Origin: Nymphaea colorata
Lineage: Eukaryota; Streptophyta; Magnoliopsida; Nymphaeales; Nymphaeaceae
NCBI RefSeq assembly: GCF_008831285.2
Contig: NC_045145.1
Span: 22,876,802-22,940,801, forward strand
Direction of reading: 5' to 3'
DNA: 64,000 nt
Made by a program: the position numbers and the translations under genes. The notes under the pieces are model-generated. The model saw only the letters and a program-made list of their open reading frames with translations. It had not been told where the DNA came from and did no database searches. Each line of letters begins with the position of its first letter. The stretch's first letter is position 1. This document shows, one piece after another, positions 1 to 11,354 of the stretch.

Positions 1-379
1 TGCACAGTTGTTGCCAAATCCTGAGATCCAATAGCTATCGCTTCTTGGAAATTATCTACATATTTTGTAAACATTAATTACACTAATAGACTCCAGTACA
101 CTTCACAGCTAATTCATTTTTAATAACAGCCCAATGATGCAGATAGCAAGTCCCACCAAGCAATTTTGGAGATGTCAATGGATTACATTTGGAACAGACT
201 GAATTACTAAAAAAGAATTAACATTCGGTTAAGAAATTGGATCGGATTAAATGCCTAATCTTATGCCTGTAATGATGAAATTGATATCTTTAATGGGCAT
301 CCACGACCGGGTTATCAAAACCGAAAGTTCCCCTTTTATGTTTTTTAAGACAATACATAATTTAAAAATTACAAACTAA

Positions 380-722
380 GTCACCAGACTCTTCTATTTT
401 ACTGCCGCACCCGAGTCGCATCGAGTCGAGTGCGCACCGGACATGGGTGCGGCTCCAACTCACACCGGAGCTCAGTTAGAATGTCATATTACTAAATTAC
501 TTATGTAATATATGTTGTTCTGATATTTTTCTATACAATACAATTATTCAAATATGTTATTTGTATTAATAACTAAATTGTAATAATAATATATACATGC
601 TTATTCTGTCATATATATAATAAATTAATAATAATAATAATAATAAAATATCCTCCCCTCACCGCAGCACCTAAATTTTTGAGATATGCCGCTCCGGCAC
701 CCACACCCCGCACTCTGGTGAC
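380..722. repeat. MITE-like element with short inverted ends
   Basis: The ends are inverted copies (GTCACCAGACTC on the left, GTCACCAGAGTG when the right end is reverse-complemented). GC-rich flanking arms enclose a very AT-rich core at about 490-650. This is the usual shape of a non-autonomous DNA element. No clear target duplication was seen. The rest of 1-1100 shows no gene. Confidence 0.35.
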
Positions 723-1154
723 ATAGATTACAAAACATATCTAGCCAAAAAAATTCAGAATGATGAAAAGCAGAAAGTTCACAAGGTCCCGGGTTTAAAG
801 TTTTATACGACTTGTAAAACATTATAATGCTTTCCTTTGTCTTTCTTATGTATTTTCAATTAGGAAGAAACAAAAACACCGGTTGATATTTGTCTCTAAT
901 TAATAGTTAAGTCCTTGCTAATTAGTGCTATCAGTTTATGGGCCAAAACTGATTGAAGTTGTTGATGGAGGCTGGCTGCATGCTTCTCATCTAATAAAAT
1001 GACATGATCAACAGCCTTTCGGAAATCAAGCAATTAAAAAAATGAATTCAATAGAACGACATCCGAGTACTTCTAGTCGACGTAAAGCCATATTAATTTT
1101 ATACATGAAGTGCGGAGGCATACCCTCCGGCAAGTTGTTGTCGGCATCTTAACT

Positions 1155-2310
1155 CTATATAACTCCATGTATAACTATGCAAGCTTTCGTTTTCCAAAGC
1201 AGCTGCCGGGAGCATGCCCTCCTCCCCAAGTGGGCCTGCACATTGTAGACCGGTCTAACATGAAATTTTCTGCCATTTTCACCATCACCCCATATAAAGT
1301 TATTGCACTCACCAGTAACTTTCTTTAGAAGAGGGTTGGTCAACCTGAAGGCCATCCACCATAAGATACAAGTTGTTTCCGAGGGGGTTGAGATAACGAT
1401 TGGAACTGAGTTTGGTAGGTGGCTACTTCTTATTTCAAATTTCTGAGACATCAACTCTCTGTGCTACAAAAAAGGAGGAGAGGGAAGAGGGTCATTGACA
1501 TACAAGTTGAAGCACGGTGAGAGCAGTAGCCTTAAGCATCAAAAGCAAACCATACACCCTATGGGGACGAGGGGTCGAATGAGAATGTCGCCTCTTTTCT
1601 GGGCAATGGAATGAAATACTCCTCCTGCTTTCCAGAACAATAGGCTAGACTCTGAAATACAACATTTCTCACTAGGAAAATTTTGTCTATCACATTAAGT
1701 AGCCCATTTTTCCAATTTGCCAACATTGTATCCAGATTTCTAAGAAGTTGTTCACAATAATTCACCTTTAAGTTTCCCCACAAACAATGGGAGACTTAGA
1801 TAGATTAGTGGAAGTGTAGTCATAGTGCACTCCATATCTCATCGATCTCTAACATTCTGCAATCATCCACATGGAATAGAATGATGTAACAAATCTCTTA
1901 GAATTGATCAAGCGACCTGTTTTGTCACCAAAGTCATGTAGAAGTTCTTTGACCCTTGAAACCAACTCCAATTCAGCCTTGCAAGTGAGAATTATGTCGT
2001 CGACATAGAAGAATCCATGATTTATCAGATTGGCACCATTAAACCTTGGTATTTTCAGTTTATTGCAGTCCCTCTCCCATGTGAGTCTTCTTGACAAAGT
2101 TCCCACAACCGAGATAAAACAACAAGGGCGACATTGAGTCCCCCTGCCCGCAGCTCCCTTTGAGGGCAAAATGTTCTCGTTGATTACAATAGCTGGGGAG
2201 GCAGAGCAAACACGACCTATAATCTTCCCCGTCCGACCTTCACCAAACCCTAAATATCTCAAGATTAGCTCTAAATAAGCCCATATGGCCTCATCATTCG
2301 CGTTGCTCAC
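1155..2310 (-). mobile_element. Decayed LINE (non-LTR retrotransposon) reverse-transcriptase region
   Basis: Three minus-strand open stretches follow the order of a plant L1-type ORF2. At 2310-1849 there is a YVDD-type reverse-transcriptase active-site motif (FFYVDDIIL), then a GDKTGRLINSKRF segment. At 1783-1559 there is an NLDTMLANWKNGLLN segment like the LINE region after the polymerase core. At 1454-1155 there is NNFIWGDGENGRKFH, like the LINE 'NFLWG' region. Frames change and stops intervene, so it is non-functional. The segment before YVDD shows a garbled form of the usual LRQGDPLSP motif, which points to a frameshift. Family assignment rests on remembered motifs and the exact ends are not defined. 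Confidence 0.7.
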
Positions 2311-2666
2311 ATCTTGAGAATCACCGATTGATCTCCACCCTATTTTAGGCTGTTTGCAAGTTCATAGGCTGCTAGAATTTAGTCCTGTATTTGTCTGCCA
2401 GCTACAAATTCTAGGATGTCCTGTGGACTGTTAACTCTAACTCGGGCTGGCCATCGGGCTTGGCACAGCCTGATAAGAAGTCTGTTTTAGGGTTAGCCCA
2501 ATTAAAATGAAAATTATATTGTTAATATAATTTAAAATGTAAATATTATTAATTATACAAAATATATAATTATATATACTTAAATAAAACAATATTAAAA
2601 AATAAGTTATGTGGCTGCTGACAACTTACCGAACAGCCGGATACACAATTTTAGGGCCCAAATCAG

Positions 2667-2990
2667 TAGGGCTGTTCAGCGACTTGAGCTAACTCGAGCT
2701 TGACTTGAGCTCTCTCAATAAACTCGACTCATTTGTTAAACGAGTCGAGCTCGAGTTAAGTGGGCTCGGCTCAGTTAAACCTCGGCTCAGTTAAACATGG
2801 TTAAGCTAAAAAAAAAAATATAAATCTCATAAAGATATTAGAAAAAAAAAGTAGATTGTTCAAATTGGTATGCATGAGACGGGTATATGAGAGGTTCCAG
2901 GTTCAAATCTATATAATGCCTTTTTCTTTAAAAAAATAAAATTATTAATGAAATGTTGGTCTGGGCTCGAGCCAATCTTTGACTCGAGCT
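2667..2990. repeat. Diverged TCGAG-rich repeat, possibly interrupted
   Basis: Two tracts rich in ACTCGAGCT/TCGAGTT motifs (about 2680-2790 and 2950-2990) resemble the hAT-like elements at 11.4, 50.4 and 53.4 kb. Between them sits an A/T-rich insert holding a tRNA B-box-like string (GGTTCAAATC near 2900), perhaps a SINE scrap. No defined termini were found. Confidence 0.3.
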
Positions 2991-3460
2991 TAATGGAACA
3001 TAAGTAAACAAGATTAATCATTCACTACCTGTAGATTGCAATTACTTGGGAATTTTTTTAAAATCAGACGAAGAAGCTTCACTTGGGCGCCTGCCGGTTT
3101 TGTCAAACGAGCCGAGCATGTGATTGAAGTTGTCTAAACATGGCTATCTGACTTGTGGACAGGCCACCGTCAAGATCAAGTTCCACCACTGGCTTCCCTT
3201 GGCCGGCGATTAGCACTCTCTCTCCGATCCTCCATCCTCCTCCATTCTTAAGGATCATCTGTAGCTTATCAACAGGGACTAGAAATACGCGCCATCCACC
3301 GAAACAGCTCCTTCATCACTTCCCGTTCCTCTCTTTTCACTACAGCTTATGATCGATCACCCATGATGCTGATCTCTAGCATCTCATCGTCTTCCTTTAC
3401 ATGCATGATCGCTCTCTGGTCTCGGATGAACTCGGTAATGACCTGGCCCACTCCCACATC

Positions 3461-3652
3461 CAGGGTTGGAGGGAGGGCGGCCGCCTTGGCCATGACCCCA
3501 CCCCAATTAACTGGGAAAAAAAAACATTACAAAAACTGAAAATTTTTAGTTGGGTAATGCATTTTTTAGATTCGGGTTTAGTTTGACCCTATCCTCATAA
3601 GTTCTTTGGACCGTTTGGCCCGCCCTGAAAAAAATGCATCGCTTTGCCCCTG
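3461..3652. mobile_element. hAT-type MITE, copy A, with 8-bp target duplication
   Basis: The element begins CAGGGTTGG and ends TTTGCCCCTG, inverted CAGGG termini that fit the hAT end rule (YARNG). It is flanked on both sides by CCCACATC (3453-3460 and 3653-3660), a perfect 8-bp target duplication, which is the hAT size. It is 192 bp long with no coding capacity. It is the same family as the copy at 4050. Confidence 0.75.
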
Positions 3653-3711
3653 CCCACATCAAGTTTGGATTCCAATCCATCCTCTAACACTATTTTTGGT
3701 CTTAGTTTTTA

Positions 3712-3980
3712 AAAAGCTAAAAGTAGGACAACCAAATAACAATCTCTTTTATAAATTCCTCTAATTTCCACACAATCTTAGATGCGAAACCAAACTTTTG
3801 GGTTGTCACAATTCACCTCCTTAACACGTGTCTGTGAGGCCTCAAATTTGACTGTTGAACTAGATCTGGTACACAGAGCACACAGATGGTTAGGTCTAAA
3901 AACTAAGACAATCAACCATTTAACAATCCCTTTTATAAGTCTCTAGAGTTTCTTGTAATCTTAAATACAAGAATAAACTT
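3712..3980. repeat. Imperfect direct duplication between two MITEs
   Basis: A stretch at about 3712-3795 (GACAACCAAATAACAATCTC, then TTTATAAATTCCTCTA) recurs, diverged, at about 3895-3980 (GACAATCAACCATTTAACAA, then TTTATAAGTCTCTAGAG). Each copy abuts one of the two related MITEs, so a segmental duplication of repeat plus flank is possible, but the MITE target duplications differ. No gene is seen from 2310 to 6680. Confidence 0.35.
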
Positions 3981-4049
3981 TGAGAATGTTACAAAGGGAA
4001 ATATCCATCAGCGGTTTTGCCAGCTAAAGACAACGTTCTCCATTACCAT

Positions 4050-4242
4050 CAAGGGCGGAGGGAGGGGAGGCCCACCTAGGCCATGGCCCCATCCTGGCTA
4101 ATGAAAAAAAAAAAATATTAAAAAAAATATAATTTTTTAATTGCACCATGTATTTTTTAAATTTGAATTCAATTTGACCCTATCCAGATCCAGAAGTTAG
4201 ACTGTCGGCCCACCCTTGAAGAAAATCTTGGCTCCGCCCCTA
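4050..4242. mobile_element. hAT-type MITE, copy B, with target duplication
   Basis: The ends are CAAGGGCGGAG and GCTCCGCCCCTA (reverse complement TAGGGGCGGAGC). It is flanked by ATTACCAT at 4042-4049 and 4243-4250; the match runs on for two more bases. The interior matches copy A (GGCCATG..CCC near the left end, an A-rich then T-rich centre, TTTGACCCTATCC), in the same orientation. The different target duplications show two independent insertions. Confidence 0.75.
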
Positions 4243-6680
4243 ATTACCATCATTAGGGTTGAAGAACTCTTGGAAAGCCGTCTCTATCTCTCTCTCTCAT
4301 ATTCCCCCTATCAAGAGCCCATTCCCTATTTATGATTTTTTTTTTTGTTTAAGATGGACATAGTTTTGTTTATGCTTCTTCTATGTGGACTTTAATAGAA
4401 TTAAGCCCAACATAATTACAAAAGATGTGGAGCAAGCAGAAAAGGGAACAATAACAAGTACCGGATAGAAAAGCTAAAGGCAATTTTGTAACATCTTTTG
4501 GGTTTCTTTTATTTTTAGAAGTTTGGAAACTCGTTGAGTTCAATCGTTGTTCGGGCAAAGCCTCCTTGGTTTGGTCGCAGCGTACTGTGCACTCCAGAAT
4601 ATGAATCTTTTTAAATTGCTCAATTAACTATGTTTCTAGTAACTTAGTTGGAATAATCTAGAAGGGCGTTGCCACCTTAACTTGTCTTGGAATCTCTTAT
4701 ACAAAGAGTGCTAACCACGGCTGGTAGGTGATTTCGGTTATTATGTTAAGGGACTTGAGATGGCAACCAAACATAATGTTGGATGGTGATTAGTTTGGAT
4801 TGTTAATTACAACAAGGTCCCTCTTTTTAGAACCTAGTTATATGTGTGCATGAATTTTATTTTTGGTTAATGACTAAAATACCTTTAATTTACATTGAAA
4901 AAAAACTTTTTGTAAAGGCAAAAATGAAAATGAAAAAAAGTAAAAAAGATTATAGAAGACTTTTTTTAACAAAATACCAAAATGTCCTTCCCTCCTTTAC
5001 CAAGTAACGCACACAACTTTCTCTCCCTCCCTCTCTCCCCCTTGCAAATTAACTATTCCTTCTCTTCACGGTCTTTGGGCATCTCTTCGTCGTTGTTATG
5101 TGGTTTCTTTTGTTGTCTCTTTGTTTTCTTCGTGACTACTTGTCACTCAATTTTTGTTAATGAATTCTCATTTTGTCCGCTCTCTCCTCCTCTTTGTTTG
5201 TGGCAGTCATGTGCGTGGGTGATATGGTAATTTACATGATATTTGTTTCCACAAAATTGTTATAAAAATTTAGCACGCAAATGTGGACCAAATCAAGTGT
5301 TTTGAAATTAGGGTTTTAAGTTGGAAAGGTCATGAGTTCAATACAAAAAGACACAACTTTTAATAAAGCTTTGGATGTTGTTGGGATTTACAACTTAAAG
5401 TTGGCACTTGTTGATGAATCAATTCTGTGAAAGGTCGTCTTAGGGGCCTGAATTTTCGCATTAATTTGACTGATCAACGGTAGGGAGAGAGAGAGAGAGA
5501 GAGAGGGGGGGAAATGGGGTTTAGGATGAAGGGATGAAGGGAAATGGGGTTTAGTAAATGGAACAGTTTGACGCCATGTTTGCGAAACCAAATGTGAGAG
5601 GTACTTGTTAGTAGGACTTGCGCCCAAGAGAGAGAAAGGATGAGAGAGAAACTTTAATGACGTGGGTATAGAAGAAATTTGGTGGGTGTGGTTTGATATT
5701 GTTAAGGCTCCTTTCACCTCTCTGTGTAGCATTGATAGATTTAAAGAAACCCCAGAAAAGGCTTGAATTTAAAATACATCCTCTACGTGCTCGGGTTGAA
5801 ATTTCTATAACTGCTTTGATTATTTGGTAGGGGACTGTGACTGTGACGATTATGATGGCTCTTGCAGCGCCCTCTTCATTCTGACTGCTTGAGTTTTTCA
5901 AGCCCACGCACCAACCGGGGCATTAGTTATGATAAAGGTTAATATTCATGACATCAGTAGTTACTGTAACATGCTCGAAGGGATCTGTTTAGTAAAAGGT
6001 GGTTGTGATGAGTTCTAAGATGAAAAGATCATAGACAAAAACTGGTGTGACCCGGACGGTGGCATTCAAGGCAGATCTAGGCATGTTTTTTTTACTTAAT
6101 CTAACCTTGTATAGAAGATCTTATAATCCGATTTAGTAGAGAGAAGATGTTAAAACTGACAATTTCGTATTGTATATACGTGTATTTTATACAAGATGAA
6201 CAACTCATGTGATGCTCAAAATTTAATTGTTGAAAGTTAGTTTTTTATTATAGGCTGACAACTATAAATATGTTGCTGCTTCAAGCTTTTTATAAATTTC
6301 ATTACATAAAGTAGATGCACGAAGAAAAATCTGACATCAAAAATTAAATTTCATGAGTCAAGATAACTATGGCCATTGATCTACACGTCCGATATTGATC
6401 TTATAGATTTGCCCATTCCAATATCCATCTATATGTTCATACTTTTTGACAGACAACAAAAAAGAGAAAAGATAAAAATGGACATAATTGATTGTGCTAA
6501 TTCTATCCTGACAACTTCTGTTTTTCAAGTTAGTTAAATGAACCACATCAATAAGCACATCTCTCTACCCGTCGACTGTTTCACTCTTATGATTTTGGAT
6601 TGAATGTTTACTTTTCAAAAACTATGACCATTCATTACGAACAAAAAAAAACCAGTTTCTTGAGCTGCCGTCAAGATTAG
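4243..6680. other. Intergenic stretch, no gene recognised
   Basis: Several open stretches exist but none shows a recognisable domain or supporting splice structure. There is a short GA microsatellite at about 5485-5506. The stretch is otherwise AT-rich single-copy-looking DNA. Confidence 0.5.
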
Positions 6681-6692
6681 GTTGTGTGTGCA

Positions 6693-6704
6693 TATATATA
6701 AAAG
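6693..6704 (+). promoter_or_regulatory. Candidate TATA box of the ATL gene
   Basis: TATATATAAAAG lies about 465 bp before the ATL start codon, upstream of a purine-rich and then CT-rich leader. It is the only good TATA-like string close to the gene. Inferred from position and sequence only. Confidence 0.4.
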
Positions 6705-6892
6705 AGAAAGGGGGAAAGGCTACAGTTTAAAAGAACGTAAAAAGGGAACTGATAGCAGACCTGCCCAAGAAGAAAAGGATGGTTTTTCCCTGCAAATCAA
6801 ACCAAAACTACAGCAGAAGAAGAAAAAAGGATAGCTTTGGTTTGAATTTCGAAGTCACCTTTCAACCTTTTTCACATGGAAATCTGCAGGGA

Positions 6893-6924
<32 letters not shown>
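6893..6924 (+). repeat. CT microsatellite in probable ATL 5' leader
   Basis: A nearly pure CT dinucleotide run in the pyrimidine-rich leader upstream of the RING-H2 gene. CT tracts are common in plant 5' UTRs; any regulatory effect here is conjecture. Confidence 0.7.
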
Positions 6925-7169
6925 GATAACGTGACGACCACCCAACGCCCTGTGCCCATGGCGACAAGGGTCCGAACCCCGAACCTTCTCTCTCTCCTCT
7001 AACCACCCACATGACCTTTTTTCGGTGCCCACTTCACCAGAGATCTCTCCACCTCTCTCTCCCCGCTCAAATTGACCTCTTCCTCGTTGCCCCACTCAAT
7101 CAGAAGCCAGAGATCCACACTCACACTCCCTCTCCCTGTAACCACACCATCGCCCAATGACCTCCATTA

Positions 7170-8246
7170 ATGGCTTCCATCAGAGCTTCCGGAGGAACCC
7201 CGCGTACCACCAACTGGACCACCCCCAAAAATGAATCACTTGCCCCCACCCCCTCCGTCCACCAAAACCCACCGCCACCGGCTCCCAGGGTCTCCCCAGC
7301 TGCCCTCCCCATCATCGCCGTCCTCGCCGTCCTCCTCCTCCTCTCCGGCCTCCTCCACCTCCTCTTCCGCTGCCTCCTTCCCCGCCCCTCCTCCTCCTCC
7401 TCCCAACCCTCCGACCCACGGATCCCCGCCGTCGATTCCCGGCAGCTGCGCCAGCTCTTCCGCCTCCATGACTCCGGCGTCGACCAATCCCTCATCGACT
7501 CCCTCCCCGTCTTCTCCTTCCGCTCCGTCCTCCGCCCGAGACTCGGCGAGGCCTTCGACTGCGCCGTCTGTCTCTCCGAGTTCGCCGAACACGACCGGCT
7601 CCGGCTCCTCCCCAACTGCGCCCACGCCTTCCATCTGTCCTGCATCGATACGTGGCTCATGGCTAACTCGACGTGCCCTCTCTGCAGGGGGAGCATCGTC
7701 GACATGCAAGGCCTGATGGCCATCATCTATGATGACGACGACGATGCCAATCCCGATAGCTGCAATGCTCTTGGTGGTGATGGTCATGGTGATGGCGATT
7801 TGGTCGATGGGTACCGCAAGTCGAGCGGTGCCGATGGCGTTGGTCATCATCATCATGACAATGCCGGCCGCCATGGCGATGGCAAGGTGTTGAGCGTTAA
7901 GCTGGGCAAGTTCAAACACCTGGATGATCATCAGCATCATCATAATCATGATGGTGATGATGGTAAGATCGGTGAGAGCAGCGGTGGTGGCAGCGCTGGC
8001 GTCGATGGGCGGAGATGCTTCTCCATGGGCTCGTTTCAGTATGTGATGAGCGAGCCCGGTTTGAGCGTGAGGTTGGCGCCGGTCGGGTCGGCTCGGACCC
8101 AGGGTTCGCGGGTGAGCGAGGTGGATGAAATTGGTGGGCTCGGTTTGGATTTGGAAAGCAGGCAATTGAGCAAGCGGAGCAGAGGAGACAGCTTCTCCGT
8201 CTCAAAGATTTGGCTTTGGCCGAGGAAAGACCCTCTCAAAGGCTGA
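7170..8246 (+). CDS. ATL-type RING-H2 finger E3 ubiquitin ligase (ATL13/46/47-like)
   Basis: Single-exon gene for 358 residues. A hydrophobic helix at about 46-68 (PIIAVLAVLLLLSGLLHLLF) would anchor it in a membrane. Residues 104-117 (VDQSLIDSLPVFSF) are the GLD-type region seen before ATL RINGs. The RING-H2 domain has all eight zinc ligands: C131, C134, C150, H152, H155, C158, C169, C172, with the P and W positions typical of E2-binding ATLs. The tail has Asp- and His-rich runs (about 187-260) and the motifs SVKLGKFKHL, CFSMGSFQYV and KIWLWP, which I associate with the ATL13/46/47 subgroup. By family knowledge it transfers ubiquitin from an E2 to unknown targets. The start is the first ATG before the helix. 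The exon is strikingly GC-rich, rich in CTCC, unlike its surroundings. The absence of introns is normal for ATLs. Long antisense open frames here are composition artefacts. Confidence 0.92.
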   Translation: MASIRASGGTPRTTNWTTPKNESLAPTPSVHQNPPPPAPRVSPAALPIIAVLAVLLLLSGLLHLLFRCLLPRPSSSSSQPSDPRIPAVDSRQLRQLFRLHDSGVDQSLIDSLPVFSFRSVLRPRLGEAFDCAVCLSEFAEHDRLRLLPNCAHAFHLSCIDTWLMANSTCPLCRGSIVDMQGLMAIIYDDDDDANPDSCNALGGDGHGDGDLVDGYRKSSGADGVGHHHHDNAGRHGDGKVLSVKLGKFKHLDDHQHHHNHDGDDGKIGESSGGGSAGVDGRRCFSMGSFQYVMSEPGLSVRLAPVGSARTQGSRVSEVDEIGGLGLDLESRQLSKRSRGDSFSVSKIWLWPRKDPLKG

Positions 8247-9930
8247 CATCTATCTTTTCTCCGGCCGCCGGCGGCGGCAGCATTCGGCTTAGCGGCCTGA
8301 AGCTGACAATACAATCAGTGTGAGCTCCAGTTTATATGTTGACGCGTGTGATTGATGTTTACACCACCCATCAAGTCACCCGGTGGGGGTCACACTGGTA
8401 AGGTAAAAGTAAAACTCCTCCCTATATCGAGCGTTGCCCGCTGGGTAACTTTATCCTCTTTGTCTAGTGTGGCGCGGGTGGCTTTGAGGTCTGTTGGTGT
8501 ACCATGAAGATGGCAATAATCTTATTTCCCCTTCATTCTTCGATTGTTAACTGCATATCTTATTGTTTTCTTGTTGTCAATGATCTCACGTCTGTTCATC
8601 TCTGCAACTGGTCTTGACAAAAACTGTTTGGTTCATTCTTTAGTTTTGAGCAGATGCGTAGTTAGATGCCACTTTAAATGTTGGCTACTCAACATAATTC
8701 TCAGAATTTCAAGAGGTTAGTTCTTATTTGATTCTATAAGCCATTGGTAGAAGGTCAGTTCTTGGTTCAATTCTACAGGCATCAACTTTTTATTTAAGGT
8801 GGACACATCCTTAGACCTTGAAGGTTAGGAGAAAATGAAGGAGTCTCGGCTTCTCATTCTATACCAGAACAGTATTCCTCACCTGAGGCCTTTAATTCGC
8901 CACTGCTCGTTTTCGGTAAGCCGAACACGAATCCTAAGTTCAGGCTTTAACAGTTGATCTGCTTCACATTGGGAGGAGCTTGAACAAATAGGCTCTGCTG
9001 GGACTGGACTTTTGAGACAGCCATCTACTCCGAGACCAGAGTGAGCACCACAGAAGGACCATGTGGGGAAGCATCTGTTTGCCATCTCTACCAGCTACGT
9101 ATCGGCTCATATGGCTCTATATTTTGAATTTCGAAAGGCAATTGAAGTATTTTAGATTGATCAAAAATAAAAAAAGTATATATATTTAAACCAGTATAGG
9201 CAGCTAGTACTCTCTCACACAGAGCTATGTTTAAAAGTTAGAACACTGGATTGAACTGAAAGGGATAAGAGAGAGAGAGAGAGAATAATTAACCAAAGCA
9301 GGAAGACAACAAAAAGGTACCAAAAGGTTAAGAATTTTCACGTTATGTGGACGTCTCCCTTGGCCCCTTCTCGTAACAAAGACAAAAACAGCAATTAATG
9401 AAAAGGGGCAGCCACATGATGAGCAGAAAGAGCTCTTTCATGGCTGGATTCTTTACATTTGTTATTCCAACTTTGTTACTGATTATGACGATCACCCTTC
9501 TTTCTTTTCACCTCTTCTTTTCCTCCCTTTTGTTTTGTTTGCTTGTTTGAGGACAAAGCCTGGAGGGTCTTGCTCGAGGAAAAGTATTGACTATGACCGG
9601 GCTTTCGTTGCGAGTGGATTATATAATCTGCCAATCTACCTTTCAAATCAGCAATCTGTGGTCTCAATTTTATATGTTGAATGGTTACCATTCATTAATC
9701 GTCTACTTGCATGGGAGTTGGCTGCTAAGGACTCTTTTTTCTCTCTCTCTCTCTCTCTCTCCCTTTTGCCGCTTTTCGTTATTTTGAATCCCTAACATTT
9801 CAAACAGGTACACGTCTACATGGTCATATTCCAGACGGATACTCACTAAAACTGTACCAATAGCTTCACTTTTTGCAAAGTTTTCAACTGCTAATAGTTA
9901 TTTCCTTGCAAAATTTCACAAGCTTAACGT
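8247..9930. other. 3' flank of ATL gene and intergenic DNA
   Basis: The first few hundred bases probably hold the ATL 3' UTR. No further gene is recognised. There are short GA (about 9270) and CT (about 9738-9762) microsatellites. Confidence 0.45.
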
Positions 9931-10109
9931 TAGGAGCGGAGCTAGGGTAATGCGGGCAAGGGCCTGACTTTAAAAAAAAAAAATATATGTAAATTTTAAA
10001 AAATTTTGTTTGTCCTATATAAAAAATTTGAAAAATAATATTTCGGCCCATCTCAAAATTTAGAAACTTTTATTCGGCCCTTTCATAAAAAATTTTAACT
10101 CCATCCCTG
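9931..10109. mobile_element. hAT-type MITE, diverged copy
   Basis: Begins TAGGAGCGGAGCTAGG and ends ACTCCATCCCTG (reverse complement CAGGGATGGAGT), the same terminal type as the elements at 3461 and 4050. The interior is AT-rich with TTCGGCCC motifs. I found no convincing target duplication, so the insertion is probably older. Confidence 0.55.
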
Positions 10110-10867
10110 TCTTGCATGTTCGGCTGTTTAGGGAAACGGGTATTTTTGTTTTTTAAAAAAAAACAATTTTTGCAGTTGCTGTTTTTGTCGTTGTAGGCCT
10201 ATCTTTTAAATATCAAAGGCATTTCAGTCATTTTGGAACCCAAACATGCACCCCATGTTAGGGGCTGAACCTGAATATATAAGCTCGTGCACTTAAAAAA
10301 AAAAAACTCTGGTGGTGTAGTGTTCATAGACAAGTAAATAACACATTTTTTTATCTAAAGCCTCAAAATTGATTCTACTCTTCGAGTGAAGAGGAGGGAG
10401 TGAGCGACCGAAGTCCTCTCTCTTTCCTTTTGTCCCTGCTTAGGGACGTAGGTGGTCTAATGTATATCCGTCAACTCAAGTGTTATTGATAACAAATCTA
10501 AAATAATAACACGCATAAGATTCAAATTAAGGATACATGCAAGACTATCTTATGCTGCCCCTAGCAATTGAACATTCATGGACGACCATATATTTAGTGT
10601 TCTCAACCTCAGGATTCGGCCTGTTTGAGCATCATATAAGCTTGTGTAAGAGTATCCATCAAGTGTGCTGATTGTGTCGAAGGATTTGATACGCAAAATG
10701 CCAGAAAGCCTCCTGTCTTCCATATTAAAACAAGAGATGGAGTTCCGGTCTCTCCAGATACATTAATATACTTTTATTGATGGCAAAAGTAACACTGTCG
10801 GTAAAAGAGTAGTTTGTTTTTGATACTCGTAAAAATTACTGACAGATTTTGTCTTAACCGTCAAAAA

Positions 10868-11195
10868 GTTGAGCTTCGACACAAAACAGATGCAATGACT
10901 GACCGTCGGTAAATATGAGGTCTTTACTGACTGACATTTTTTGGGAAATCAATAAATATAAAAGATTTATGACGGCCTGCCAGCACTCTTGCTAAAAATG
11001 TTATTTACTGATGGATTGTTCCAACCGTCCGTAAAAGTTGAGTGCCGACACAAAGAACTAACGCGACAATTGGCCGTCAGTAAATATGAGGTCATCACTG
11101 ACGAACATTTTCTGAGAAGTCTATAAGTATAAAAAAAGCTTTCAGATGACCTGCCGACACTGTCTCTAAAGATGTTATTTTCTGACAACCTGACG
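10868..11195. repeat. Tandem repeat, two units of about 160-170 bp, DNA-transposon-like
   Basis: Unit 1 (about 10868-11036) and unit 2 (about 11037-11195) each run through GTTGAG..CGACACAAA, GTAAATATGAGGTC, TACTGACNGACATTT and CTAAANATGTTATTT. Preceding sequence from about 10790 carries further CTGTCGGTAAAAG-type motifs. Repeated TTACTGACGG/CCGTCGGTAAA strings recall subterminal regions of plant CACTA (En/Spm) elements. That assignment is an inference; no CACTA termini were found. Confidence 0.5.
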
Positions 11196-11354
11196 ACATG
11201 CTAACAATTTTTTGTTAACAAAGTTTGGGAGTCTATCCCTCAACAAGCAACTTACCAGAAAAAATAAGAAAAGATCTACAAGTGGATCCGAACAAAAGAC
11301 TATCAATAATTTGTATGTATTTAAATTTCGGCAAGTGTGGAGGAGACATGTGCT

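Noticed and set aside
7121-8314. Several long open frames, some antisense, overlapping the ATL gene (up to 309 residues)
   Set aside because: They arise from the GC-rich, repetitive codon composition of the ATL exon and have no domain content.
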